Virus record (IMG/VR): IMGVR_UViG_3300040751_003361
Span: 1 to 29,036 of that record
DNA: 29,036 nucleotides
Origin: a virus
Reading direction: 5' to 3' (one strand)
Part shown: piece by piece, positions 14,920 to 26,500 of the stretch
How the letters are laid out: each line of letters opens with the position of its first letter
How positions within the stretch are numbered: position 1 is the first letter of the stretch
Notes under the pieces: generated by a model
Database searches by the model: none
What the model saw: only the letters and a program-made list of their open reading frames with translations
Told to the model about the DNA's origin: nothing
Translations under genes and position numbers: made by a program

Positions 14920-16932
14920 TTATGCTGTTGCTCCTGCGTAAATTATGTAATTCAAAGTTAAAAATGGATCCATCACGTTGAATGTTTCTCCAGTTGCACC
15001 TGATATTCCACCTGATGATGACAAAGCCTGAGCAGTGTTAATGCCTGTTGGTCCGTTGTATTGAATTACTTCTGGATCTGTAGGTGCATCTGCAATATTT
15101 CTTGTAACATAAAATTGATCTTGATTGTCTGATCTTAGATTGTGTTCGTGATCTGGAAGTTGTTCTTTAGTAATATTTTTTGTTTCTGCTCCGCCAAATC
15201 CACCTAAACTGTCTGCCGCAACATCCACTGTGATGTCTGCACTTGTTCCGCCCATGTTGTCTTTTCCTAGCACTTGTCTTCCTCTTAAATCTGGTAATTT
15301 GAACACACTGGTTGTGGATGGTGTTCCATATTGCAAACCAATCACACTGTACAAAGTGGCATACGTTGATCTATTCACTTCTGAACCATCACACAACAAC
15401 CATCCTGTTGGTGAATTTGCTCCTGCAAACGCCATCACACTACCAACTGGTGGTGTAGGCACAGTATCCACAATAGTTTTCACTGTGGTTCTAAATAATC
15501 CTGTTGAACCTTCTGTTCTATTGATCAACAACTCGTCTGTGTTTTGTGATGCATCGGTGCTTTGTTTGTTTGAAATGAAAGCATTTGAAATTGAAGTGGT
15601 AAAAGTTTTTAAAGTTCCACCGGTTGAGCCATCAAACGTAAAACTGTTTGCTGAAACATCACCATCCATTGCAAAAGTTGTAGCACTTGTAAATTTATTC
15701 GCCTGTGTGGCAACTCCATTTACAGAGCCACTTAGATTGCCGTTAAATGCACCGTAAAAAGTATTTGCATGAATATTTAAAAATTGTTTATCTGTGGTAC
15801 CAATGCTGTATTGTAAATTACTATTAGGCAATATTGCATTTATGTTTAAATTTCCATTTGATTGTATGCTGTTTCCTACGTATAAATTTTTTGCTACACC
15901 TAAACCTCCAGCAGTGGTTAATCCTCCTGTGCCAACACTTGTAGAATCTTCTGTGCTGTCTGCAATTATTTTACCCGTTGCTTGAACATTTCCTGCCACT
16001 TCTAATTCTTGTCTAGGAGCAGTTGTGTTTATTCCAACTTTTTGTGTTGAATCAACACGCATCACAGTTCTACTAACTCCACCATCATTTACTTTAAAGT
16101 CTATGTTGGCTCCTGCTGTTTGATGACTTAATACTCCTGCTTGTCCTTCCACACTCAATTTAAGTGTGCCACTTAAACCAACTTCAATACCTGAATTATT
16201 TTTTATTCTTAATCCAAAATCTGATGAACTGGTTGTGTCTGATCTTAAAAAATTGTTTGACGGAACTGTTTGATTGCCTACCACAAGAGCATCGGCTTTT
16301 TCTGCTGTGCCGTACAATTTAGGAACACCGTCTCCTTCGACATCAGCAAGACTTAGATTGATGCCCGGTTTTAAACTGCTGTATCCAGCAATGTTTGATT
16401 TAGGAGTAAATGCTTCTGATGACAAAATTGCTACAACTTTGCCTGCCACTTGAATTTTTACTATTGAATGTTGTAGATCATCTGTACCTTCAATAGATTC
16501 AGGTTTTGTTCCGCTAGATAATCCAGTACTGAATTCAGGACCTACTAAAATCCATCCTGTGCCTGTAAACAAATAAAGTTGTTGATTACCTGTGTCTACC
16601 CAAAGATCTCCTGTGATACTTTCTGATGCTCCTGGTTGGTTTCCACCTTTTTTTAAACCGCCACTTGAAACCCAGTTGGTGCCATCATAAACTTTTAATT
16701 GGTTTATTCCTGGAGTTGTATCATACCATAATTGACCTTCGATTGGTCTTGAAGGTGCAGAGTTTCTAGCAAAATTTTCTAATAAATGTAAAAAGTTTTC
16801 ACCAATTACTTGTCCATAGTTGTTGGAATTTTTTCCTGGAATACTTAATGACGTTTCTGTGTTTGCCACTCCATCATCTATAGTGATAGAACCTTTGTTT
16901 GTTTCGTCAGTAAATTTTATAGTGTATGGCAT
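14920..16932 (-). CDS. Tail fibre with phage tail collar domain, paralogue 1
   Basis: A 670-residue fibre. The N-terminus has the shared module (GKNSNNYGQ, GENFLHLLENF, GQLWYDTTPG, GDLWVDTGNQQLYLFTG). The C-terminus has a phage tail collar domain from about 494 (PVGSVMAFAG, PTGWLLCDG, STYATLYSVIG, FKLPDLRGRQVLG), then LPDHEH with an H595xH597 pair like the metal-binding HxH of T4-type fibres, and the usual end NVMDPFLTLNYIIYAG. In T4 this collar domain marks short tail fibres such as gp12; here it may be a short fibre or a long-fibre tip. The ATG is preceded by AGGAG and lies 5 bp after the stop of the upstream structural gene. Confidence 0.9.
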   Translation of the reverse strand: MPYTIKFTDETNKGSITIDDGVANTETSLSIPGKNSNNYGQVIGENFLHLLENFARNSAPSRPIEGQLWYDTTPGINQLKVYDGTNWVSSGGLKKGGNQPGASESITGDLWVDTGNQQLYLFTGTGWILVGPEFSTGLSSGTKPESIEGTDDLQHSIVKIQVAGKVVAILSSEAFTPKSNIAGYSSLKPGINLSLADVEGDGVPKLYGTAEKADALVVGNQTVPSNNFLRSDTTSSSDFGLRIKNNSGIEVGLSGTLKLSVEGQAGVLSHQTAGANIDFKVNDGGVSRTVMRVDSTQKVGINTTAPRQELEVAGNVQATGKIIADSTEDSTSVGTGGLTTAGGLGVAKNLYVGNSIQSNGNLNINAILPNSNLQYSIGTTDKQFLNIHANTFYGAFNGNLSGSVNGVATQANKFTSATTFAMDGDVSANSFTFDGSTGGTLKTFTTSISNAFISNKQSTDASQNTDELLINRTEGSTGLFRTTVKTIVDTVPTPPVGSVMAFAGANSPTGWLLCDGSEVNRSTYATLYSVIGLQYGTPSTTSVFKLPDLRGRQVLGKDNMGGTSADITVDVAADSLGGFGGAETKNITKEQLPDHEHNLRSDNQDQFYVTRNIADAPTDPEVIQYNGPTGINTAQALSSSGGISGATGETFNVMDPFLTLNYIIYAGATA

Positions 16933-16937
16933 CTATA

Positions 16938-17549
16938 CTATTCTCCTAGTAAACCAGATAAACTTTGTATTCTCACTGTGTAATCAATTTGAATCAGTCT
17001 GTTTAATGATTTTTGAACAGGGTGGAATATCACATGTGTTAATAAATTTCCTGTGCCTGAATCACTGTAACTCACTAAACCTAATTCGTCAAAAACATAT
17101 GTACCTTCAGAATTTGTTGCATTATCAACAGCATCTTGTCCGTTGGGCTCACCATAATCTAACAAACAAGTAACCAAGACATCTGTGTAATTTGTTCCGC
17201 TTAAATGTCTTGTTTCAATCTTATTTCTTTGTGGATCTAGATTTGACACTGATCTATCATCAACAATTTTTGTGTAAGTTTGATTGTAAAGACTGGCATT
17301 TGTGCCTGTGCTGTTTGGGGTCAAGTATGTGATAATACCTGTTGGATCTATTGACGTTCCACCGTTACCAAATGCCATAGAATTTATAAATCCTTTTCCT
17401 GCATTAGCAATTGATTCAGCCAATGCCACACTCATATTTTCATAGTGGATGGCGTTTCGTTTATTCACATAAACCTTGCCCGATTCAGGGTCATGTATCT
17501 TAATATGCCCTTGAATGCTAACTCCGTTTTTGTCTCTAATTTGTGTCAT
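16938..17549 (-). CDS. Virion structural protein, conserved in marine T4-like phages
   Basis: A 203-residue protein (MTQIRDKNGVSIQGHIKIHD, KVYVNKRNAIHYENMS) with a beta-rich sequence and a GKGFINSMAFGNGGTS segment. It resembles small structural proteins found next to the fibres in marine T4-like phages, though no T4 counterpart can be named with confidence. It starts downstream of a late promoter box and AAGGAG, and ends 5 bp before fibre 1, so it likely leads the fibre operon. A baseplate-to-fibre connector role is inferred from position only. Confidence 0.72.
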   Translation of the reverse strand: MTQIRDKNGVSIQGHIKIHDPESGKVYVNKRNAIHYENMSVALAESIANAGKGFINSMAFGNGGTSIDPTGIITYLTPNSTGTNASLYNQTYTKIVDDRSVSNLDPQRNKIETRHLSGTNYTDVLVTCLLDYGEPNGQDAVDNATNSEGTYVFDELGLVSYSDSGTGNLLTHVIFHPVQKSLNRLIQIDYTVRIQSLSGLLGE

Positions 17550-17561
17550 AATAATTGTTTT

Positions 17562-17576
17562 CTCCTTGTATTTATT
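17562..17576 (-). promoter_or_regulatory. T4-type late promoter fused to Shine-Dalgarno, before the 16938-17549 gene
   Basis: On the - strand, AATAAATA (17576-17569) is followed by C and AAGGAG (17567-17562). The 15-mer ATAAATACAAGGAGA (17575-17561) is identical to that before fibre 3. The box overlaps the stop codon of the giant structural gene. The ATG is 12 bp after the Shine-Dalgarno sequence. Confidence 0.75.
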
Positions 17577-20500
17577 GCGGCAGAGTCACTTCTTTTTCTC
17601 GTAAGAAATTTCCTATGCTATTATTAGATTGTGCTAGTGTTTTTGTGGTGTTTTGGTCAACAATTTCATTCCAAATCAGACCAACACGTCTAATAACTGT
17701 TATTTTTGTACCAACAGGCAGATTTTCAGTGTTAGTCACGGTGAATGTAGTTTCGTTGTCATTGATGTTTGTCACTGAATACTCTGCAGGCAGGGTGATA
17801 TCCGCTTCTGGACTGTCTTGATCTTTGGTCACATCAAAGGACTGAATAGCATTTTTACGCATTCTTACTCCGCCAACAAACAGTTCAAATTCATTGACAC
17901 TTTTAGCGGCCCAACCCAACTCAAATGTGCTGTTTGAACCATCAAAAATATATGTTTGAGTTATTGTTTGATCTTTGTATGGCACTGTCTGATTAGCACT
18001 CTGCTCAAAAACTTCTGTGGTGATTTCATAAGTTTCCTTGATACCAGTACCTTTAGTACCTCTTTTCAATTGACTCACTTTATTTCCTTCATCTATTCTG
18101 TAATATTCTATTCTTTCACCATCTATAAACAATACACCAGGATTTAGTTGGCTGGTGCTAGGTGTTGGTAATCCATCTGTGGTATTCAATTCAATTGTTT
18201 TATCGTAATAGTTCAATGGCTGGGCAAGATAATATCTTCTATCATTACCTAACCTTCTGTAAGTGGTAAGGTTTGTCATATCTTTAAATTGTCTAAATCC
18301 AAATTTTGTAACAAATTTAGGTGAACTGAAATGAACAAGATCAATTTGATCGTTGTCTGCTATTGGCGTCCCAATTTTAATATACATTTGATCATTGGTC
18401 ACTTTATAATCAACACTAGGTGTAAGTTTTAATCCATTAACAAAAACCCAAACGTATTGTGCATCACTGGCTGGTCTTCTCAATTTAATTCTACCATTTC
18501 GCAATTGATTCAAGGTATAATAGTCTTCCGAATCAACTTGAATAGTTTGTCTAGCAACTACATCAAAATTAATTCTTTCAATTTTCTGTACATCATGATT
18601 ACTAAATTGAGTTACATTAATTATGTGTCCTTGAGATGGTACTGAATCGAGTAATAAATTACCATCACTGTCAATTTGATAATCGCCATCGGACAACACA
18701 AACACTTTCAGTAAATCGCCTGCCACAGCAGTGCCAATTTGTAATGACACACTGGAGTTACCTGGATTCCATCTATACTGATTGGATTGTAATTCTACAT
18801 TATTAACATAAACTTTCACATCTTGAGCTCCTGCAGAACCAGGTATTTGTTGCCAATTTGGCAACTCATATTCAATTGCATTGGTTACTGTGAACTCATA
18901 ACTAAATCCTGGATTTAAAACCAGACCATTCACTTCAACAATTGTGTTGTGTCCAAGTGGAGTTGCATTGAATGGTGTTTGAGTCAATGCATAAGAAGTT
19001 GAACTTCCATCTGCTACAAACTGATCATGCGACACTTCACTAAATGTTTTGCTGACACTTGCATACACCACAAATGATATAACATCACTGCTGGCTGGTG
19101 CAACATTGAATCTTATCACTATTCTTTTATCGTCACTATAATTTTCATCACTTTCAAAAGTGGTAAAGTCTGTGGTTCTAACACCATTAACAGTTGCATA
19201 CACACTGAAAGAATCTGAATATGTTGCTCTTGTAAGGAAGTCAACTGTGCAACCATCACCCATTAGTGTATCTATATCTAAAATAGATTCTCCATTGTTA
19301 CTCATTGTGACATAATTCAATTTTGAATCTGTTGCTGGTGCAGTGTCAAATATTATTTTTTTATTTTGGAAATCAACAGTGTATTCACTTCTGTCTATCA
19401 TCACATTATTAATTGTGATAAACACAGCGTCAACACTTTGTGGGTAATCTTGGAAAGCATATTCTACAGTAGCGCCATCACCAACATGATTGTAACTGCT
19501 TATTTTTGATCCTGTTTCTCCGCCTCTATCAAAAACTTGAATGTCTAAAGTATCAAACACATGTCCTGGTACAAGTTCCTCAGGGCCTTTTGATGTTGTT
19601 GCAGTGATAAAACCATCACCGTCCACATTGATATCTTCTGCTTTTGTTCCTGTGGCTGTGGTATAACTCAAATTTCCACCTTCCATCAAAGTATCATATG
19701 CTGTAGGATCTGCTAGGAAACTGCCGTCACTGGTTGACTTTCTCACTTCAATCACATCATTGTCTACAACAGGTACTCCAAGTGAAACTAAATCAATTAT
19801 CTGTGTGGTACCATCTCCTGTGATACTGGTCATAATTGCATTAGAATTTAGAATAGGTGTTGACCCATCTGATGGATAATTTGGATCGTCAATTCTTGTG
19901 CCATTTCTATAAACGTTGTAAACAACACCATTTTCTAAAGGTCGTTGTAGTTGTAACGCAGTGGTACTTCCATCCACTGTAAAAGTTTCATCTTCGAAAC
20001 TTTCATCATACACGTCCCATGCACCTGTCATGTAAGGTTTAGAATCATTGTCGTATCCTGAAGCATTAACAAAATCTAAACTTTGAATTTCTACTCCACC
20101 GTAGTCCACACCATCAACCAATTGAGATAACTGTTTGCCTGGCATACCTGATGTTGGTTCATAAAACAATTCAATTCTGTCAAATGCTTGAAGCATGTCT
20201 GGATCAATGTTATACTGTATTTCTATCGATAAGCCTACAGCAACAGGTTGCTCAAAAGTTATTCTGCCTTTGAATCTTGCATAACTTTTTGTTGTATCTT
20301 TAACATTTTTTATAGAAAATTGAGTATCAAGCACTTGTAAGCCATCGACCTTGATAACTGTGTTGCTATTGGTGATATTCATTGGCCATTTTAAATCATA
20401 GTTTATTTGTCCTGTACCACCTTCAAAAGTTTCAGTTTTTGTTAAAACATCTTTAGTAGAATTCTCTGTTGTAAACAGTCTGGCTATTCTATCAAATTTT

Positions 20501-23500
20501 GTAGTGATGTGTGTGGATTTAATTAAAGAATCTCCTAATACAGCATACAATCTTGCTGTGGTTCCGTCATCATTAAAATTTGGTATAGTCACTGTAGGTG
20601 CTGACAAATATCCACTTCCTTGTGTCAAAATATCTACACGTGTGATAACTCCAGCTCTCACAATTGGCTTGGCTGTACAACCTGATCCACCACCACCTGT
20701 GATTGTTATTTGAGGATTTTGTCCATATCCTGTGCCACCGTCTGCCACTGTGATTGAAGTAACTTTAAAACCAACATTGTCTTTCCAATGCTTGTCTGGA
20801 TACGTATCTGCTATTGTGCCAACAATTGCACTGTCTTTTACAACAGCACTGATTGGTTGTATTTGATTGGCTGAATTGTATCTTGGTGCTATATCAAAAT
20901 CAGTTGTTTGAATATTGGCTGGATCAGTTTTGTCATAGGTACTAACATATTCACGCACTTTGGTTTTGTACGGTTTGACTTCATTGATGTAATCTTGATA
21001 ATTTGCAAGATTATCGTTGTTGAATGTAACTTTTTGAGATAATTCACCAACGTTGTGTTTTGCTTTAACAAAACTTGTTTTGATTGCAAAATCATTTATT
21101 TTGTTTTCACTTAAACTGTATCTTAAACTGCTGAAGAACAATTTGTTGTACTCAACTTTTAAATCATCTATTAATAATTTGTCTCTAATTGCTTCTAGTA
21201 TTATTCTTGTTTCCAATGTTGGAATAGCATCATAATACAAAGTATCGTAGCCGGCACTTTCGTAACCCAATGTATTACTAAAATCATATAAGTTAGTTTT
21301 TAATTGTATTGTTCCATTTTGTTTTCCAATAGTTTTGTAGTTTTGAGTATAATCGTCAGTGTTGACATTTGCAATTTTTTCTAACAATAACCAACCACCC
21401 GATCCAACGTTTTGAATTTTTATTACTTCGCCGATTTGATCATCTAGTCCTTGTAATTCATAAGATTGAAGGACACTGTAATCTATTGCAGTAAATTGAT
21501 TGTAACCGGTGTCATACCAATCTGCATAATCCCAATACAATTGGACATTGATACTTTGTGTTTTAGTTCTGTTCCATTCTTTGCCGTTAAACTCATATAT
21601 AGCCCATTTGCCGCCCAAGTTTTTGTCACTGGATACCAACACAGCATAGTTTCTTATATTCACTGTTGTTGATTGCTGATAGCCCGATCCTTGTTTTTTA
21701 ACTGTGGCTGAATCCACTTTTCCTTGACTGTCAATAGTGATTTCAATCACTGCTCCATTACCTTTGCCAATAATTTCTACTGCTGGCACTCTGGTGTATC
21801 CTGCACCTGGATTCGTCACTGTCACCGACATAATTTTTCCGTCTTCGACACTGATATTCAAAGATGCTGTTGATATGTTGGCAATTCCAACGAAATTTAG
21901 ATCGTCCACACTGTCTACAGTTTTGTCAAACAGATTAGTATTAGTGCTAGGTGCATCTTCAATTTGTAAAAGCGATGAAATATCTCTTGTGTCTGCAATT
22001 AAATTTTGAACTAACACACTGTTAGTTCTTTCTACAAATTGTTTCAATGCTTCTATTCTATTTTTAAACCATGATTGTCTTGGACGCAACAATGTACCGT
22101 ATCTCAATTTTTCACTTAAATCTATATCTGGTACAAAATTTCCAAAAGCATCACTGCCCACAAGACTGTTAAACCAACTTGTTTCTATGTCTGCTGACGG
22201 CACGCTGTTTTCATCATTTTCAGTCATCAGTTGATATTCTGTGTGTACATTGATACTGGTGTTGTCAATGGTCCAGAATCTTACACTCAACACAGTGTCT
22301 TTGTTGTCTAGTAAATCTGCACAGTTTACCAATCCGAATTTGTTAGGTCCATAGAATTGAATGTACTTCATGCCTTGCTGTTGAGGATTCTCAATTAGTT
22401 TAGCAATAGTTTCGGCACTGATTTTTCTACCTTCTCTGTTTGGTACTTCTGATTTATTTTTTACCCAGTAATAATATAAAGGAAGTTTGCTTTGAGCAAT
22501 ACTGTCATATCTATTGTAAATTACATATGCATCATCGCCATATCTAGTTGTTCCTGATATTCCCAAAGATGCTCCATTTTCTCCCGAAGATAGTTCGTCC
22601 CATTGACTTGGTTTGTATATACTTTCTACCCATTCGTACACATCGATAGATGCTCCTGCAAATAATGAATTAGTATTATTGTTGTTGTAAATTAAATCAT
22701 TTTGATATGGATATTTGTAACTTGCTTTAGATATGTCCCACCATATTTTTCCCACTTGATCACTATTCCAATGATTGGTTGTGTCTATATTTCCCAAAGT
22801 GCCTGTGTTGTACACAGCAGGATCAAATGGAGTTTTGTATGTGATTTCTTGTTCTGCTGGTCCAATTATTTTTCCTTGCAATGCATCTACATAATCCAAT
22901 GTGGTGTAGATTTCATTTGTTTTTTTATTATATAAAAATACTGATTTGATTTTATCTAAATTTACTGTATCATGTGGCTGTCTAATTTTTCTCCAAGAAG
23001 TTGTGTTGTCTCTTCTGTAGTCAAGGACTGTGCCCACACCTGTTCCTGTAAGTTGTAAATCAAGTAATGCCAATGTGATGTGGTTTTTTCTAACCACAAA
23101 ATTGTCTCCAAAAGAATCTATTGTACTGTCTGCATAATAACTAAATTTTTCTCCATACAACAATTTGCCATCTATGTTATTGAATACGTGTACAGTGCCC
23201 ACTCCTTTACTGCTTGTCACTATCAAAGTGTCGCCATCGAAATCTAAGTTATCACCAAATCTTTCTGATTGTGCTGATTCAGGTGTTCGCAGTGTTTGTG
23301 ATAATTCAAACTCGCCATTGTTTTGTTTCCATATGTAAACCAATCCCGAATCTGTATTGTTGGTGTCATCACCCGGTGAACCTACAGCAATTAAATTACC
23401 ATCATCACTGACAGACACAGATGTGCCATAAGATGTTTCATTATGTGGAGGAAATAATGTTTGTGTGTAAACGTAATGTCCTTGTTTCAGTCTGAACACG

Positions 23501-26500
23501 TGCAAGTCTGTTGAATTTCCACTGTACTCATCACTGGTAATAATCACTGCACCGTTTTTAGATACATCAAAAGTTTTTGCAAATTTTACAAGTCCATTAG
23601 TGGTTATTGATGAATCTCCTAGTGGTTGTACCAACACACTGCTATCATGTAATATTTGTTCAGTGTTTGGGATAACATTTCTGTAGCCAACACTGGAATC
23701 AAGTTGTGTCCATGCTTGTGAAGATAAATCACTGTTTGCGTCCACATTGGTTTGTGCTTGGTAGAAATATTCACCACTAAACACAATGTCATCAGAATAG
23801 TAAGGCACATTGTCATTGAATGGTCCTTTGTAATTTTCGTCTTTCGCTAATATCCATTGTGAATTTTGTAATTTGAAAATATGTACAGAACCCGGAAGCA
23901 ATGCTTGATTATTTCCTTCTGCAGACACGTAGGCATACAATTGTCCAGATACTCTAGCAAATTTTATTCTACTGCCCAATCTTAAATTAGTTTCAGTTTC
24001 AGGCACAGTGAACACACCATTTAAAACAAATTGTGATCCAGGTGTACGACTGTATATAACAAGGGCACCTTCATTTGTTCCTCCTGTGGCTGAACCTTCT
24101 CCCAGTGGTATGTTGTAAACTTGTTGCCAATCTTTGTTAATTTTACTAGGAACATTTGCAATACGATTAGTTCCTTGTATTGTTATTTCATTCCATAACC
24201 AATACTCTTTTCCAACAGTTTCGTAAACATTTTCTGAATTATCTGTAGGTGTTAAAAAATTATCGTCTTCAAAAACGAAAAGAGAACCAGCAGATTGATT
24301 TTCAAATTCAGTTTTTAATATTGCTCCAATCTGTCTATTTGGGGCACCCACTATTGTCAAATTTCCTGGTTCGGTAAATTGACTACCTAATCTAAATGTT
24401 CCTGTTTTGTTTTTAATAAACAATTCTACTTCATTAAAGCCAACTGTTCTAACATAAGCAACTTCTCCTGTGTTACTAGTGGTATTGTCTAAAACAATAT
24501 CTCCCACTGTCGGAATATAGAAATTGCCATTAGGATCAGGTTGGGCTTGAACTAAAATTTTTCCATTCCATATGTCTTTAATTCTTTGTTTTTTATTCAA
24601 ATCGTCGAAACTTAATCCTATTGTGGTTGGATCAAATCTATCGCCATCTTCATCTCTGATTGTGTTGAACCACATGCTTACTGTGTTGTTTTCTGTTTCT
24701 CCAACACCATCATCATATGCAACTTTATTAAACACAATAGAAGCAGTTGCTCTGGTATACCAAAGTTTGCTGGTTTTTAATCCTTGGGATTCTCCAGAAC
24801 CAGACACCACAAACTCTTGATTGTATGTCATTATTCCTACTTCACTGGATTCAGTAGGGTGATCAGGTTGTGTGTTTGCTTTTGCATCCACAGTGTCTAA
24901 ACTGTTAACAAAAGTTTTTACTGACCTTGATTCTTGATTTTTAATAATATCTTTGATCACTAGAGCTGGATTTACATCTGCCAACACATTGTTTTCAACA
25001 TCTGAATCAGTTGGATAACTGCTTGGAGATGGTATTTGGTTAAACGGAGTTTCTATGTACCACCAACCTGCGTTGTATTCAACATCTTCATTAAATGGAG
25101 TTGTGTATGCTCCAACAGGCAACTCCACACCTGTGAATAAGTTATCTGCTTCAGCAAAAGCACCTGTGATTTGATTTACATATAATAAAGTACGTGTTCC
25201 TTCTCTTCTGATGTAAACAATACGTGCTTCACCTGAACCTGTGTACACAATGTCATTGACTTCAGGATCATTCACTGTTTCTTCAATCACAAACATTTTC
25301 TCAACTTTGTAAACAATCGCATGTTCGCCTGTTAAAAAAGAAGAATCAATGTTCTGTGCAGTGTACTCGCCACCAAATGGTTCTCTGCCATTTGGATATA
25401 TTGTTGTGTATTTGTTCCATTTCAATTGTAATTTGTCACCTATTGCTGTGCCTGTGAATTGTTCTCTACTGGCTCTGATCAACATGTGTTGAGTTGGCAC
25501 ATTTGGAAATACATGATCACCAATCACAAGGTTTGTTGTGTTAAAGTATTGAAATAAATTTGGATTGTAAGTGGATTCAAAAGCAAAAACATGACTGTCA
25601 AAACTGTTGAAGTCCACACTGTCATCTCTGCTGTAAATTGTATTCAATGCCTTCCACAATTGTTCTTTGTACAACACAATTTGATTAACATCGTATGTCA
25701 CTGTTGGATCGTATGTACCTTCAAAATTAGTTCTAATATTAGAAGCATTAGGCACACCTACCATTAGATGTAAACCATCGTCACTCAATGCCAATGTTCT
25801 ACCATATTCAACTCCAGTATCAAATGTTTGACTATCGGTGGCAAAAATATTTTCAACAGGAGAATCTATTATTTGTAATAAACTGTATTGTCCTGTTTCT
25901 GTGCCTTTTTCGTACACATAAATTTTTCCTTCAGATTCAGTGGGTGCAGAAATGGCAAGCAAAGTGTTGTTGCTGTTGGCACTGATTGACTTACCGAATT
26001 GTGTATCTGTATTCTTTGTGTTGCTTATTTCTTGATGTGATTTATAAACAGAATTATTTTTTACCACTGCCCAACGATTAGCATCTGACTCGTCGATCCA
26101 AAAAGTGTCATTCTCTTGCAACCCTCTATTGTTAACAATGTTATTGATTTGATCTGCTGATGCAAGTCTGGATTCTGCAAAAGTTAAAATTTGTGCGTCC
26201 TCATCATCAGGAACGTCCGGATTAAGTTCCACCAACAATGTGTTCACACTGTTGCTGATCACTTTGCAAATAAATTTTTGTTCTGCAAACACCAAAACAA
26301 CAAATTCATCATTGGACACACTAATGCCTTGATCTAATGTTATTGTGATATTTGATTCATTCAGTGTAATTTGTGTACTGGTTGCTCCGCTGTTTACAAT
26401 TTTATACACATTCCACAGTCTATTGTTGTAGCCTGACCAAATGTATTGATCTGCAAAAATATTGTTGGCTTCTAAATTTGCTAGGTCTTTGTATTCGAAC

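Noticed and set aside
15230-15757. Open + strand frame of 175 codons opposite tail fibre 1
   Set aside because: Its proline/valine-rich sequence is the mirror of the Thr/Gly/Asn-rich fibre; no motif or start signal, and the - strand gene has clear collar-domain features.
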